Numbered from the stretch's first letter, positions 28,055-37,475 are shown. The stretch is DNA of 64,000 nt from Bacillota bacterium (GCA_023450835.1 JAEXGM010000146.1:1-64000); one strand, 5' to 3'. The notes: generated by a model from the sequence alone, not told the origin. A program made the numbers and translations.

Positions 28055-29602
28055 TTACAGGTTTATCTTATGATGGCATGCTACAAAATGCCCCGGTCTT
28101 ATTTCTTCAAAATCAGGAACTACCTTTTTGCAGATATCGGTTGCATAACGGCAGCGTGTATGGAATTTACATCCTGAGGGTGGTTTAATCGGGCTTGGTA
28201 TATCTCCTTCAAGGATAATTGCCTCTTTCTTATTATCCACATCCGTTGTAGGAATTGCGGATAACAACGCTTCCGTATAAGGATGAGTCGGATGAGCGAA
28301 AAGTTCTTCTGTGGTAGCTAATTCCACAATATTTCCGAGGTACATAACACCCACACGGTCACTGATGTATTTAATAACACTTAAATCATGAGAAATAAAG
28401 AGATAAGTTAAATTCTCCTGCTCTTTCAGGTCCAATAAGAGATTAATAATCTGGGACTGGATGGATACGTCAAGGGCGGATACCGCCTCGTCACAAACTA
28501 CAAACTTTGGTTTCAGTGCCAGAGAACGGGCTATTCCGATACGCTGACGCTGACCGCCTGAGAACTGATGAGGGTAACGGTGGATAAAGTAGGGCGCCAG
28601 ACCGCACTTTTCCATAACTTCCATTACGTAATTCTGCAGCTTCTCATCGTTTTTATCAAAATATTTATGAGCTAAAAGGCCTTCTGAAATAATCTGGCCT
28701 ACTGTCATTCTTGGATTCAGAGATGAGTATGGATCCTGGAAGATCAGCTGCAGATCCTTGCGAAGCTTACGGCTCTCTTCTTCTGTTAATTTTGCAAGAT
28801 TAATTCCTTTATCTCTGTATACCTCATATTTAGTGAAGTCAGGATTACTCTCATACTTTTGCATCAGCTTATAGATTTCCATACGGATTTCTTCCAGCTC
28901 TTTTTCTTTCACTTTAATGATTTCTTCCTGCTTTTCTATCTGTGCCAGTGCATTGCTTGTTGCCGCATCAATCTGTTCCGCTGTCTTTCCTTTTTCTTTC
29001 TGGAAAGAACGGGTTCCTTCATAAGCGACGCGGGCATCATTGAGCTTTTCTTTTAATTTACGGCATTCAACTCCGGCTTTGTATTCTTTCACAAGAATAT
29101 CTGATATGGGAGCCAGGTCATCTGCTACGAAGAAGCCTCCGATTAGCTGAACTATATCTAAAAAGCTGTCTCTGGCAAGCTTTTCAGCTTCTAATAAATG
29201 TGTACGCAGGGAATATTTTTCATCACCGTCGGGCAATGCATCATATTGCTTTCTTACACTTACTTCTTTTTCTTTTAAGTTATAATATTCTTTCTTTCTG
29301 TCTACTAAAGACTTTAAGATATCCAATACATAGTCGGGAGCGATTTCATCCACATCCCTGCCATAGTACATTGTCCTTCCGTCAGTCTGTGTATACAACT
29401 GAAGTAATGTACGTCCGAGAGTTGATTTTCCGCAGCCGCTCTCTCCAACCAGACCAAGGGTTTCTCCTTCGTAGATATCAAGTGTCACATCATCATTAGC
29501 TCTTACAAAAAGTTTTTCCTTCTGGATAAAACTTTTCTTTATGGGAAAGTATTGCTTTAAATTCTGAACACGTATGAGTACTTTTTTGTCCTTATTTTCC
29601 AT
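28055..29602 (-). CDS. oppF: Oligopeptide ABC transporter ATPase OppF with a large insert
   Basis: OppF-type ATPase of 515 residues, against about 320 normally. Walker A is GESGCGKST near 53, the Q loop IFQDPYSSLNPR near 288, signature FSGGQRQRIGIARSL, Walker B FVVCDEAVSALD and the C-terminal oligopeptide-transporter domain with Cys (GCKFHTRCRYAT). Between Walker A and the Q loop, residues about 86-272 are an added, strongly charged, coiled-coil-like segment rich in KE. The nucleotide site looks intact. It overlaps oppD by 11 nt. Confidence 0.92.
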   Translation of the reverse strand: MENKDKKVLIRVQNLKQYFPIKKSFIQKEKLFVRANDDVTLDIYEGETLGLVGESGCGKSTLGRTLLQLYTQTDGRTMYYGRDVDEIAPDYVLDILKSLVDRKKEYYNLKEKEVSVRKQYDALPDGDEKYSLRTHLLEAEKLARDSFLDIVQLIGGFFVADDLAPISDILVKEYKAGVECRKLKEKLNDARVAYEGTRSFQKEKGKTAEQIDAATSNALAQIEKQEEIIKVKEKELEEIRMEIYKLMQKYESNPDFTKYEVYRDKGINLAKLTEEESRKLRKDLQLIFQDPYSSLNPRMTVGQIISEGLLAHKYFDKNDEKLQNYVMEVMEKCGLAPYFIHRYPHQFSGGQRQRIGIARSLALKPKFVVCDEAVSALDVSIQSQIINLLLDLKEQENLTYLFISHDLSVIKYISDRVGVMYLGNIVELATTEELFAHPTHPYTEALLSAIPTTDVDNKKEAIILEGDIPSPIKPPSGCKFHTRCRYATDICKKVVPDFEEIRPGHFVACHHKINL

Positions 29603-30587
29603 TTGCCCTCACTCCTTTCTCCGGATAAAAACAACGAATAGGATGACCTTTTTCAACCTCAACCAAAGAAGGCTCTTCATTACGGCATTTATCCGTTGCG
29701 TATTTACATCTGGGGGCAAATTTACAGCCCTTTGGAAGATCCAAAGGATGAGGTACAGCTCCCGGAATAGCCTCTAAGCGAACACCGGTAGGTGTATCCA
29801 GTCTTGGAATAGAGTACATTAAGCCCTCGGTATAAGGATGGGAATAGTTATTGTCTTTTCCGAAGATAACTCCCACCGGAGCCATCTCAACCACCTGACC
29901 GCAGTACATAACAGCCACATCATCTGCCATTTCATTGATAACTCCAAGGTCATGTGTAATGAAAAGGATAGAGGTTCCGTTTTCTTTCTTTAAGGCATTC
30001 ATAAGCTTTAAAATCTGTGCCTGAATAGTTACATCCAGGGCAGTTGTAGGCTCATCGGCAATCAGAAGTTTAGGCTTGCAGGCAAGTGCCATAGCAATCA
30101 TAACACGCTGTCTCATACCGCCGGATAACTGGTGAGGATATTGCTTTGCCACAGCTTCCGGATTCGGTATATTAACCTGTCTTAACATATCAACAACTTT
30201 CTTAGCTGCCAGACTCTTCTTCATTCCCTGATGAACAATAAAAGGCTCGGAAACCTGTTTTTCCACGGTAAATACCGGATTCAAGGAGGTCATGGGTTCC
30301 TGAAAGATAACAGAGATATCATTTCCTCTTATTTTACTCATATCCTTAACGGAAACATCCGCAAGATCTCTTCCGTCAAATATAACTTCACCGCTGTCAA
30401 TATAACCATTACCGTCTAACAGCTTTATAATACTCATGGCAGATACGCTCTTACCGCTGCCGCTCTCGCCAACAACGCCGAGAGTCTTACCAGCTTCTAC
30501 TTTGTAAGAAACACCATTAACTGCCTTTATTATTCCTTTTTTCGTAGTAAAAAATGTGTGTAGGTCTCTTAATTCCAGTAATGCCAT
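29592..30587 (-). CDS. oppD: Oligopeptide ABC transporter ATPase OppD
   Basis: OppD of 331 residues with normal length. Walker [11 protein letters not shown] loop [12 protein letters not shown], signature [15 protein letters not shown], Walker [13 protein letters not shown], His-switch ITHDLGV, and the C-terminal cysteine-bearing domain ([12 protein letters not shown]). Forms a heterodimer with OppF on the cytoplasmic side of OppBC. It follows oppC by 11 bp and overlaps oppF, so all are on one transcript. Confidence 0.95.
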   Translation of the reverse strand: MALLELRDLHTFFTTKKGIIKAVNGVSYKVEAGKTLGVVGESGSGKSVSAMSIIKLLDGNGYIDSGEVIFDGRDLADVSVKDMSKIRGNDISVIFQEPMTSLNPVFTVEKQVSEPFIVHQGMKKSLAAKKVVDMLRQVNIPNPEAVAKQYPHQLSGGMRQRVMIAMALACKPKLLIADEPTTALDVTIQAQILKLMNALKKENGTSILFITHDLGVINEMADDVAVMYCGQVVEMAPVGVIFGKDNNYSHPYTEGLMYSIPRLDTPTGVRLEAIPGAVPHPLDLPKGCKFAPRCKYATDKCRNEEPSLVEVEKGHPIRCFYPEKGVRANGK

Positions 30588-30598
30588 TGTATTTCCTC

Positions 30599-32425
30599 CT
30601 AACGTTCCTGAGATTTTGGATCGATTGCATCACGCAGTCCATCACCGGTCAGATTGATGCAGATTACACAGATACCAAGAACGATGGATGTAAATACCCA
30701 TCTCCACCAGTAATTCTGTATAACAATACTGTTATTGCTGCCATAAAGCATGTTGCCCCATGTAGGCTGGGGAGCCGGAACACCAAAGCCCAAATAGGAA
30801 AGAGTTGCTTCTGTAAGCATACAGGTTGCAAAATCCAAGGTAGCTGTTACGATAATAACTGAAATAACATTTGGCAATATATGCTTAAATACAATGGAAA
30901 ACCGCTTTACACCAACAGCTTTTGCTGCTGTTACGAATTCCTTCTCTCTTTCCGAAAGCACCTGAGCACGTACCAGACGGGAAAGACTTGGCCACTGAAG
31001 TAAACCTAATATTATCATCATCAGGTAAATTCTCTGACCGGAGGTCAGTGTATTTCCTAATAAGGCAGAAAGAATCATGGCAAAAGGAAGGAACGGAAGT
31101 CCGGAAATAATCTCAACTATACGCTGCAGCAGAATATCTATCTTACCGCCGAAGAAACCGGAAACACCGCCTATAATAACTCCTATAATAGTGGATATAA
31201 TAACAGCTATGGCACCGATAGTCATAGACATTTTACCGCCGTTAATCAAACGGTTGAATATATCTCTTCCTAAATCATCGGTTCCCATCAGATAGCCCTT
31301 TAGTCCCCAGGTCAATACCTTACCGCTGTCTGTTACAGCATAGTTCTGATAAAAGCCGGTATAAATTTTCGTTACTTTAGCATTCTTTACGGAAGCCGGA
31401 ACGGAAGACTGCTTAAAATTATTGAATCCCCAGGCTACCGTCTTGCCATCTTCCATTAAGCCTGTATAATGATATCTTCCTCCCTGGATTGCAACCACCT
31501 TACCATTAAAATCAGGCAGATCTCCTTCACCACGGTCAGAAAGATTTCCCCATACGAATACTTTTCCTTCACTGTTGACCGCAGCCATTGTGGAAGCTGT
31601 GGCAGCTATATCTACAACCGTTCCCATATTCTCCGGCATCTTTGAATAAATACCGGCCTGCTTGCCAAGGTATACTGCTTTACCATCTTTTGTAAGACCC
31701 AGCACAGCATCAGAAGTAGTCACAACTTTTGCAATCTGTCCCTGATACGCATGGCCTCCCATATAATCGTTGTTTGCTTCATTACCGAAGAAATAAGTAT
31801 GTCCATCAGCAGTAAGGATAACAGAACATTGATATCCTGCGATAACATCCACAATGTCCGTAAGCTGATTTACCTTATCAGGGATATCGCACTGCTTTTG
31901 TCTGTCGCTTCCCCAGGCAAAGACCTTTCCGTCCTCATTTAATGCCAGAATGTGGTCATAACCTGCTGAAATCTTTACTATTTTACCCATACCAGAAGGT
32001 ACATATTTTACATTTACAACGCTTGTTATCCTAGTTTTTCCCCACATATACAACTGTCCGCTGTCAGAAACAGCAACCGAAAAGGTCGGACCGACAGAAA
32101 TTTCAGCCACCTTTCCCTGTAGAGAAGAGGGAATACTCAATAAACCAGATCCCGGAGCCACATTTTGCTGGCTGGTTTCCGTATAAGCTAAATCTAATTT
32201 CACAAAAAAAGGTCCGATTATAACTGTAGCAAATATTAAAAAGAATACAATCAATCCAATCATGGAAAGTTTATTGCTTAAAAAATTCTTAATAATGGTC
32301 TTAACCGGACCCTGCATCTGCTCTTCTTCCAGAACAGATAATTTCTTTTTTCCTGCGCCAAAGGCTTTAATTAAAAGAAGGCGGAAAAAGCTTCTTCTCT
32401 TTTTAGAAGTATTTTTATTGTCCAT
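30599..32425 (-). CDS. oppC: OppC permease with an inserted seven-repeat RCC1-like propeller
   Basis: A 608-residue permease; ordinary OppC is about 300. Residues 1-78 hold the cytoplasmic tail and first membrane helix (IGLIVFFLIFATVIIGPFF). Residues about 104-378 contain seven repeats of the RCC1 type, each with a (V/I)xxIxxG...LxxDGKVxxWG pattern; the WG-like dipeptides fall near 128, 171, 213, 253, 292, 332 and 373. Then GTDDLGRD resumes the normal permease (about 381-608), including the EAA loop region (AAKAVGVKRFSIVFKHILPN). The propeller would lie outside the membrane. Both ends join without frameshift. oppB lies 14 bp upstream. Confidence 0.93.
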   Translation of the reverse strand: MDNKNTSKKRRSFFRLLLIKAFGAGKKKLSVLEEEQMQGPVKTIIKNFLSNKLSMIGLIVFFLIFATVIIGPFFVKLDLAYTETSQQNVAPGSGLLSIPSSLQGKVAEISVGPTFSVAVSDSGQLYMWGKTRITSVVNVKYVPSGMGKIVKISAGYDHILALNEDGKVFAWGSDRQKQCDIPDKVNQLTDIVDVIAGYQCSVILTADGHTYFFGNEANNDYMGGHAYQGQIAKVVTTSDAVLGLTKDGKAVYLGKQAGIYSKMPENMGTVVDIAATASTMAAVNSEGKVFVWGNLSDRGEGDLPDFNGKVVAIQGGRYHYTGLMEDGKTVAWGFNNFKQSSVPASVKNAKVTKIYTGFYQNYAVTDSGKVLTWGLKGYLMGTDDLGRDIFNRLINGGKMSMTIGAIAVIISTIIGVIIGGVSGFFGGKIDILLQRIVEIISGLPFLPFAMILSALLGNTLTSGQRIYLMMIILGLLQWPSLSRLVRAQVLSEREKEFVTAAKAVGVKRFSIVFKHILPNVISVIIVTATLDFATCMLTEATLSYLGFGVPAPQPTWGNMLYGSNNSIVIQNYWWRWVFTSIVLGICVICINLTGDGLRDAIDPKSQER

Positions 32426-32439
32426 TTTCTATCCTCCTT

Positions 32440-33426
32440 CTAACGGTTAACCCTGACACGGGGATCAACAAAACCATAGCTCAAATCTATAATTAAATTA
32501 CCAATTAATGCGACAACCATATAAAACATCTGTACCGCAAGTGCAACGTTATAATCCTGATTCATTAAGGCGTCCATGTAGAACTTACCCATACCGTTTA
32601 AATTAAACATCTGCTCAATAACAAGGGAACCGGAAAAAATGCTGATGAACCATCCAATAATCAAAGTGATAACCGGAAGAAGTGCATTTCTCCAGGCATG
32701 GGAGTAGATAACCACCTTTTCCTTTAAACCTTTTGCTCTGGCTGTACGGATATAATCCATTCGAAGTGCTTCAATCATAGCCGCACGGACATATCTGGTC
32801 ATACCACCCAGAGACCCGATGGTCATAACAATCAATGGCAATGCCAGGTAATGCATTTTATCCACGAAAGCAACTAAACCGGTCCCATGGAAATTCGGCG
32901 AATGCATACCGCTGACAGGGAACCATCGCAAGTTGACCGCAAAGAAAAATATACTTATAAGAGTTATAATAAATATTGGTAAGCTATACCCGACAATGGT
33001 TAAGACTTGTACCACATTATCCATTATGGAATTACGCTTGACTGCACAGATAATACCAAGTGGTATTGATATGCCAAGTGCTAAAATAGTAGCAAAAATA
33101 TTAATGAAAATGGTATTGCCCATAGGTGCCTTAATCAAATCTATAACAGGCTTCTTATGTCTTACAGACATACCGAAATCCCCATGCAATATACCGCCAA
33201 TCCATTTACTATATTTAACGATAATCGGATCATCAAGACCCATCTGCTGTCTTAATTGTTTGTATCTCATCTGATACTGTTCCGCTGTCAAAGTGGTCTT
33301 AACAGGTTCCAACTGGGCTCTGGCCGGATCTCCGGGTATCAGATTATATAAAAAGAACATAACGAGAGACATGATCAAAAAAACAAACACCATGTAAAGC
33401 ACTCTCTTACCAATATACTTTAACAT
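32440..33426 (-). CDS. oppB: Oligopeptide ABC transporter permease OppB
   Basis: OppB of 328 residues, six membrane helices, with the N-terminal helix (VLYMVFVFLIMSLVMFFL), NLIPGDPARA, and the EAA motif region (RTARAKGLKEKVVIYSHAWRN). Normal length with no insert, unlike OppC. AGGAGG precedes the ATG. It lies 238 bp after oppA, a gap holding two hairpins that may hold oppBCDF expression below oppA. Confidence 0.95.
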   Translation of the reverse strand: MLKYIGKRVLYMVFVFLIMSLVMFFLYNLIPGDPARAQLEPVKTTLTAEQYQMRYKQLRQQMGLDDPIIVKYSKWIGGILHGDFGMSVRHKKPVIDLIKAPMGNTIFINIFATILALGISIPLGIICAVKRNSIMDNVVQVLTIVGYSLPIFIITLISIFFFAVNLRWFPVSGMHSPNFHGTGLVAFVDKMHYLALPLIVMTIGSLGGMTRYVRAAMIEALRMDYIRTARAKGLKEKVVIYSHAWRNALLPVITLIIGWFISIFSGSLVIEQMFNLNGMGKFYMDALMNQDYNVALAVQMFYMVVALIGNLIIDLSYGFVDPRVRVNR

Positions 33427-33485
33427 CCTTATTCCTCCTGCAAAATTATCTAACTTATCCTTTACCGAACTATCCTATAATGAAT

Positions 33486-33551
33486 GAATAGGCTTCTTCA
33501 CTGAGTTTAGCATATTCCATCTTTCTCTAAGCACAGTGAAGAATCCTATTC
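33486..33551 (-). promoter_or_regulatory. Intercistronic hairpin oppA-oppB (proximal to oppB)
   Basis: Arms GAATAGGCTTCTTCACTG and CAGTGAAGAATCCTATTC (one mismatch) around a loop of about 30 nt. No T-run, so more likely an mRNA stability or processing structure than a terminator. Confidence 0.5.
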
Positions 33552-33607
33552 TTATCTATAGACTTTACTTTACTTGTTTAAATCAGTAAACAAGTTTTAA
33601 TCATGAG

Positions 33608-33634
33608 AAATAGGGTATGTATCATACCCTATTT
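33608..33634 (-). promoter_or_regulatory. Intercistronic hairpin after oppA
   Basis: Perfect 12-bp arms AAATAGGGTATG and CATACCCTATTT with a 3-nt loop, about 30 bp beyond the oppA stop. No strong T-run; probably protects the oppA message or attenuates read-through. Confidence 0.55.
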
Positions 33635-33664
33635 CGTCAATCATATTTGATTCGTACTTCTGAA

Positions 33665-35584
33665 TTATTCTGTTACATTTGCGTAAAGAAGTGCATAATG
33701 CATATCCCAAATACCATTAGGGTTGTAATTCTGTAACTTAGCGTTATAGAAATCATGGTACTGGTTAGAATATAAAGGCAGATCAGGAAGTAACTGGTTC
33801 CATCTGATTATAAAGTCTTCAAACTTGCTTTCAAATGTAGTCTTGTCGGCAGGATCTACTAATACCATATCCTGTGCAAGTTTTGCAAGCTGATCATCTA
33901 CGATAAAGTTGGTGTTAGCGCCGTTCTTTAACTGTTCAGGATCTGTTGTATAGGTTGAAGCCTGATCATAAACAGGAGTAAAGCCGGTTCCTAAGTTAAA
34001 CATATTGTAGGTAGGTACTGCATATTTCTTATCGGTAGAACCATCTCTATATATATAATTTAATAATTCAGTAAATGTCATAACTGTCTGGTTAATCTTC
34101 ATACCGGCAGCAGCAACATCAGGATTGTTCTGTAATTTCGTAACAAGTAATTCTGATACAGGATTCTGCTCGGAAGATGCCCATTCAAGTACAAGAGGCA
34201 TATAAGTGCCGTCATCTAACTTCTTATAACGGATACCGGAGGAATAAGCTTTTCCGTCTTTGTCATATACCCAGCCGCCATCTTCTAATAACTTAATAGC
34301 ATCATCAAGGCTGTAAGAATAAGAATCTAACTTGCTTTCAAGATCATCCTTTGTATCCTGATACATCCACATAGCAGGTCCGTAAGGTCCGTTTACAACA
34401 GAACCGAAACCGCCTGTGAAAGCTTTCGCAAAATCATTACGGTCTAAAAGGTGTGCAACAGCCTGACGAACTTCAACAAACTGTGTAGGTCCGAAATCAC
34501 ATACAAACTGTAATTTACCATATCCGTTACGGTCATATGCTGAGTAGCTGAATCCGCCTTTATCAACTAAGTCAAGTCCGGCATTGATTTCATCACCACT
34601 AGCCATACCATTTAACAAATCTACAGAACCAGTTTTTAATTCATCCATAGATGTTTCAGAGGTAACTTTCTTGTAAATAATTGTTTTGATATGAGCTGTC
34701 TGTTTCTGATAGTCTCCTAAGTAGTTAGGGTTAACTTCAAGAACAGCTTCTTTTGTGGAGGAGTCATACTTTGTTGCATTGTAAGGTCCGCAGGTAATTG
34801 CAGGAACTTTTGTTCTTGCTGCATTGATTTTTGCTTCATAATTCTCTTTTGTAAAGTTATCGGAAAGATAAGCACCATTTCCGTCATCGTTTACTGTTAC
34901 AGTATCATCTGTAAAGAATGATAATTTAACAGGCTGAAGGCTTGCCATAGATAACTCATAATAATAAGGAAGGTTAGCTTTATCAATTGTTACAGAGAAA
35001 GAATCATCGCCAAGTAATCTGACACCAGTAAATTCCTTGGTCTTTCCAGTTGAATAGTCCTGGAAACCTTTCCAATACTTTCCGATAACTGTATTGTCAG
35101 CGCCCATATCGGTAATAACTTTAGAGGACCATAAAAGTGCTGTTGCAACATAATCCTTTGCAGTAATAGGTGTACCGTCATTCCAAACAAGGTTGCTGTT
35201 AATTGTCCATGTATAAGTCTTAGAACCGTCATCATTATCTGTTGTCTTCTCATCTTTTACTACTGTGGTATCCACAAGAAATTCACCTGCCGGAGTCATA
35301 CCAACGGTAGAGTAAGCGTTTGTCAAATTGAAGATATCATAGTCAGCAGCACCGTTCTGGAAATAAGGCATAAATTCACCGCTGATATCTGTTGTGCTTC
35401 CGATAATAAGCTGTCCGCTAGGCTCGGTGGATGTTTCTGTGGGGGTTGGGGTTGCTTCATTTGTACTATCAGCAGGCGTTGTAGTAGGCTCTGTTGATAT
35501 TCCCGTGTCATTCTTTCCTTTGCATCCTGCAAGAGAGAATACCATGACTACGGTCAGCAATAATGCTAACACTCTTTTTTGCAT
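33665..35584 (-). CDS. oppA: Oligopeptide-binding lipoprotein OppA
   Basis: A 639-residue extracytoplasmic binding protein (SBP_bac_5 family). The signal peptide ends at the lipobox SLAGC. A Thr/Pro/Ser-rich linker (about 25-55) separates the lipid anchor from the binding domain, which shows WNDGTPITAKDYV near 140 and DLLNGMASGDEI later. It is the first gene of the opp operon, with AAGGAGG before the ATG, and its promoter (35806-35834) leaves a leader of about 215 nt. Family members bind peptides or sometimes oligosaccharides, so the ligand is not certain. Confidence 0.93.
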   Translation of the reverse strand: MQKRVLALLLTVVMVFSLAGCKGKNDTGISTEPTTTPADSTNEATPTPTETSTEPSGQLIIGSTTDISGEFMPYFQNGAADYDIFNLTNAYSTVGMTPAGEFLVDTTVVKDEKTTDNDDGSKTYTWTINSNLVWNDGTPITAKDYVATALLWSSKVITDMGADNTVIGKYWKGFQDYSTGKTKEFTGVRLLGDDSFSVTIDKANLPYYYELSMASLQPVKLSFFTDDTVTVNDDGNGAYLSDNFTKENYEAKINAARTKVPAITCGPYNATKYDSSTKEAVLEVNPNYLGDYQKQTAHIKTIIYKKVTSETSMDELKTGSVDLLNGMASGDEINAGLDLVDKGGFSYSAYDRNGYGKLQFVCDFGPTQFVEVRQAVAHLLDRNDFAKAFTGGFGSVVNGPYGPAMWMYQDTKDDLESKLDSYSYSLDDAIKLLEDGGWVYDKDGKAYSSGIRYKKLDDGTYMPLVLEWASSEQNPVSELLVTKLQNNPDVAAAGMKINQTVMTFTELLNYIYRDGSTDKKYAVPTYNMFNLGTGFTPVYDQASTYTTDPEQLKNGANTNFIVDDQLAKLAQDMVLVDPADKTTFESKFEDFIIRWNQLLPDLPLYSNQYHDFYNAKLQNYNPNGIWDMHYALLYANVTE

Positions 35585-35805
35585 AATTTTTCCTCCTTAA
35601 AATTTCTTGATACTACCCTATAATTATTTACTTTACGATGACTATTATGTATTTTAACTCTTTAACATTTTAAAGCGCTAAACTCAAAAAACATTATACA
35701 AAAAAAGCCTTTCTTCACCCGTTATGAGTTATTCAGAAAAGCAGCATCGCAAATCATTTTTATAGGACTATATCACTACGACTTTAAGCCGTCATCACAT
35801 GTTGT

Positions 35806-35834
35806 ATTATATAATACAATTGCATCAATGTCAA
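35806..35834 (-). promoter_or_regulatory. Sigma-A promoter of the opp operon
   Basis: Minus strand TTGACA (35829-35834) and TATAAT (35806-35811) with 17-bp spacing. The stretch from here to 36180 holds no gene. Confidence 0.8.
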
Positions 35835-36179
35835 TGAATCTTTGCCACCCCTGTATTTATCTATATTTATACAAAAATCATATTGTACTTTAATGATTTA
35901 CCAGCATTTTTTGTGTAGAAAAATACAATTAAAGTGATTACTTATCGATTTATGAGATATTGATCATTTTATTTCGTCATTTTCTGCCAATAAAAGCCTC
36001 TCAGCCAGCAAAGATTGTTAAAATAATATAATATTTCTATAAAATTTAATCTAATTTTTTTACAGATTTATGAAATTATCATTTCATAATCTTTTCATGT
36101 TATACTATTTAGATAACTTTTTAATAGCATTTATGGGCATTCTTCTAAATTTTAACTTATGGACAAGGCCAAATAATAA

Positions 36180-36578
36180 TCAGTTATCCTTATCCATAAT
36201 TCTTCTGATGTTTTTTAGAGCCTCAGTCATTGAGCTTGCGTTAATAATCTCTTCCAGTTCAGACATCTTCTCCAAGGAGGCCTCATCTTTCAAAAATAAG
36301 TAGTGGATTACCTTAGGAATTTCATTTTTCAGCTCTATGAATGCTTTTTTATCTTTTATATACCGGAACCATAGGAAAGAAGTCCATGCTATCCCAACTA
36401 ATGTTATTAATATTACAATAATTGACTTTTTAGCATCCCTTAATATTGAAGTGTCTATTAAAAGGTTTAATAGCGGCCCAGTACATATTAATGTGGTCCA
36501 AATAGGCAGGGCCAGTTTTGGTCTATAGGTTCTCAAAATCGTCTTGCTTAACTGTTCTTCCTCTTTTATATCTGACAT
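36180..36578 (-). CDS. Uncharacterised protein with two membrane helices
   Basis: A 132-residue protein of unknown function. Two hydrophobic segments lie near 25-45 (LPIWTTLICTGPLLNLLI) and 50-70 (SIIVILITLVGIAWTSFLWF), followed by a charged cytoplasmic tail of about 60 residues. AAGGAG seven bases before the ATG supports translation. It is monocistronic between the opp promoter region and an sRNA candidate. No family recognised. Confidence 0.65.
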   Translation of the reverse strand: MSDIKEEEQLSKTILRTYRPKLALPIWTTLICTGPLLNLLIDTSILRDAKKSIIVILITLVGIAWTSFLWFRYIKDKKAFIELKNEIPKVIHYLFLKDEASLEKMSELEEIINASSMTEALKNIRRIMDKDN

Positions 36579-36687
36579 TTATATTCTCCTTATAAAGCAT
36601 CTATTGTATCTGTGTATATGCTTTATAAGTGTTCTCCAAACTAGTTATTAATATCAGTTTGGCTTTTTACATATTTAAATAATAATG

Positions 36688-36864
36688 CAAAAAGCACGTC
36701 CTATTTTTCAGACGTGCCTCTGGTAGGAGTTCATAATTATATCCTCTTCTCAAATGAAGAAGATGTTGTTACATTGTAAATAAACATTCTTATAGGAAGT
36801 ACCGAAGATGAGATAATATTTAAGAATGTATACTAGCGCAACATTAATTGGACTACCCTCATTG
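36688..36864 (-). ncRNA. Candidate small RNA of about 177 nt
   Basis: A consensus promoter (TTGACA at 36894-36899, TAATAT at 36871-36876, 17-bp spacing) points at an interval with no long frame that ends in a terminator (GCACGTC/GACGTGC stem plus T-run, 36689-36717). Internal ACATTCTTA / TAAGAATGT arms can pair. An eight-codon frame with a ribosome site (MNSYQRHV) lies near its end. No known family recognised. Confidence 0.4.
36689..36717 (-). terminator. Terminator of the sRNA candidate
   Basis: Minus strand: GCACGTC, 10-nt loop, GACGTGC, then TTTTT. Confidence 0.75.
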
Positions 36865-36870
36865 CTCTCT

Positions 36871-36899
36871 ATATTACATTATATTCCATATTTTGTCAA
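36871..36899 (-). promoter_or_regulatory. Promoter of the sRNA candidate
   Basis: TTGACA and TAATAT with 17 bp between on the minus strand. Confidence 0.65.
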
Positions 36900-36966
36900 G
36901 TCTTACTTGAGTAAAAATTATCTTTTGGCTCATTTAAAAACCCGCTCCCCCACCTCGGTTTGAACT

Positions 36967-37000
36967 AAAAAACTACCAACTGAATGTTGAAAGTTGGTAG
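36967..37000 (-). terminator. Terminator after the GNAT remnant
   Basis: Minus-strand arms CTACCAACT and AGTTGGTAG followed by TTTTTT, 14 bp past the remnant's stop. Confidence 0.75.
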
Positions 37001-37013
37001 TGAACTATTAAGT

Positions 37014-37172
37014 CTATCTATTTACTATTCTCTTTATGTACTCTATCTCATTGTCATCTCTGGAGACCTCAATGTACCCAAATTTCTCATATAAGTATTG
37101 ATTGACTTTACTGAATACCCAACATGCTCTTAAAACCCAAATGTCCTGAGTGTAATCGGAGTATAGGTGCAT
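37014..37172 (-). pseudogene. C-terminal fragment of a GNAT acetyltransferase
   Basis: A 52-residue open stretch whose translation includes WVLRACWVFSKVNQYLYEKF and GYIEVSRDD, the final helix and strand of a GNAT domain. An in-frame stop lies four codons upstream and no N-terminal acetyltransferase sequence was found, so the gene is truncated. Its natural stop codon and terminator remain. Probably deletion debris. Confidence 0.6.
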
Positions 37173-37217
37173 CAATGCATTTTAAATAATAATCTCCAAC
37201 TCGACCTGCATTGACAA

Positions 37218-37223
37218 TATAAT
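37218..37223 (+). promoter_or_regulatory. Probable -10 of the toxin mRNA
   Basis: TATAAT followed by ATGCTTAATAAGGCAGCCGG, nearly the same as the sequence after the antisense promoter on the other strand. No good -35 is visible; TTGACA lies too close. Confidence 0.45.
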
Positions 37224-37286
37224 ATGCTTAATAAGGCAGCCGGCGGGGCGTTGCCTTCCGTCCTGAGTCTTGCAGGAAGGGGGCTG

Positions 37287-37382
37287 ATGCCAATGTATAT
37301 TACATACAGTGACTTATTCACCTTTGTAATTATGCTCGTAGCTATAATAACTCTTGTCAGAAATGACAGACATAAAAAATAG
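37287..37382 (+). CDS. Holin-like type I toxin candidate (31 residues)
   Basis: A 31-residue peptide with a short N terminus (MPMYITYSDL), one membrane helix (FTFVIMLVAIITLV) and a basic tail (RNDRHKK). This is the plan of the small holin-like toxins of Firmicutes type I toxin-antitoxin systems. The ribosome site GGGGG lies 3-4 bases before ATG, with a structured leader upstream. Its 3' end is inside a bidirectional terminator shared with a convergent RNA. Too short for routine gene calling. Confidence 0.65.
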   Translation: MPMYITYSDLFTFVIMLVAIITLVRNDRHKK

Positions 37383-37469
37383 CGCCCCTGCTCTGGTAAA
37401 GTAAGGCGCTATTTTTTAACTTATTTTCACCAGGACGGATAGGTGCATCTATCCTCCGGCTGTCTTGCT
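37373..37469 (-). ncRNA. Candidate antisense antitoxin RNA
   Basis: A strong minus-strand promoter (37476-37505) would start an RNA of about 97 nt that ends at the shared terminator and overlaps the toxin mRNA 3' end (about 37373-37417). Its 5' part (CAGCCGGAGG ... CCGTCCTG) resembles the toxin leader (CAGCCGGCGG ... CCGTCCTG), so the two units look like an inverted duplication. Confidence 0.5.
37374..37417. terminator. Bidirectional terminator shared by toxin and antisense RNA
   Basis: Perfect 13-bp arms AAAAAATAGCGCC and GGCGCTATTTTTT. The left arm includes the toxin stop codon. Confidence 0.85.
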
Positions 37470-37475
37470 AAGTAT

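Noticed and set aside
35585..35720. Possible riboswitch in the 215-nt oppA leader
   Set aside because: A GAAGAAAGGC then T-run is present, but its pairing arm is poor and no known riboswitch motif was found.
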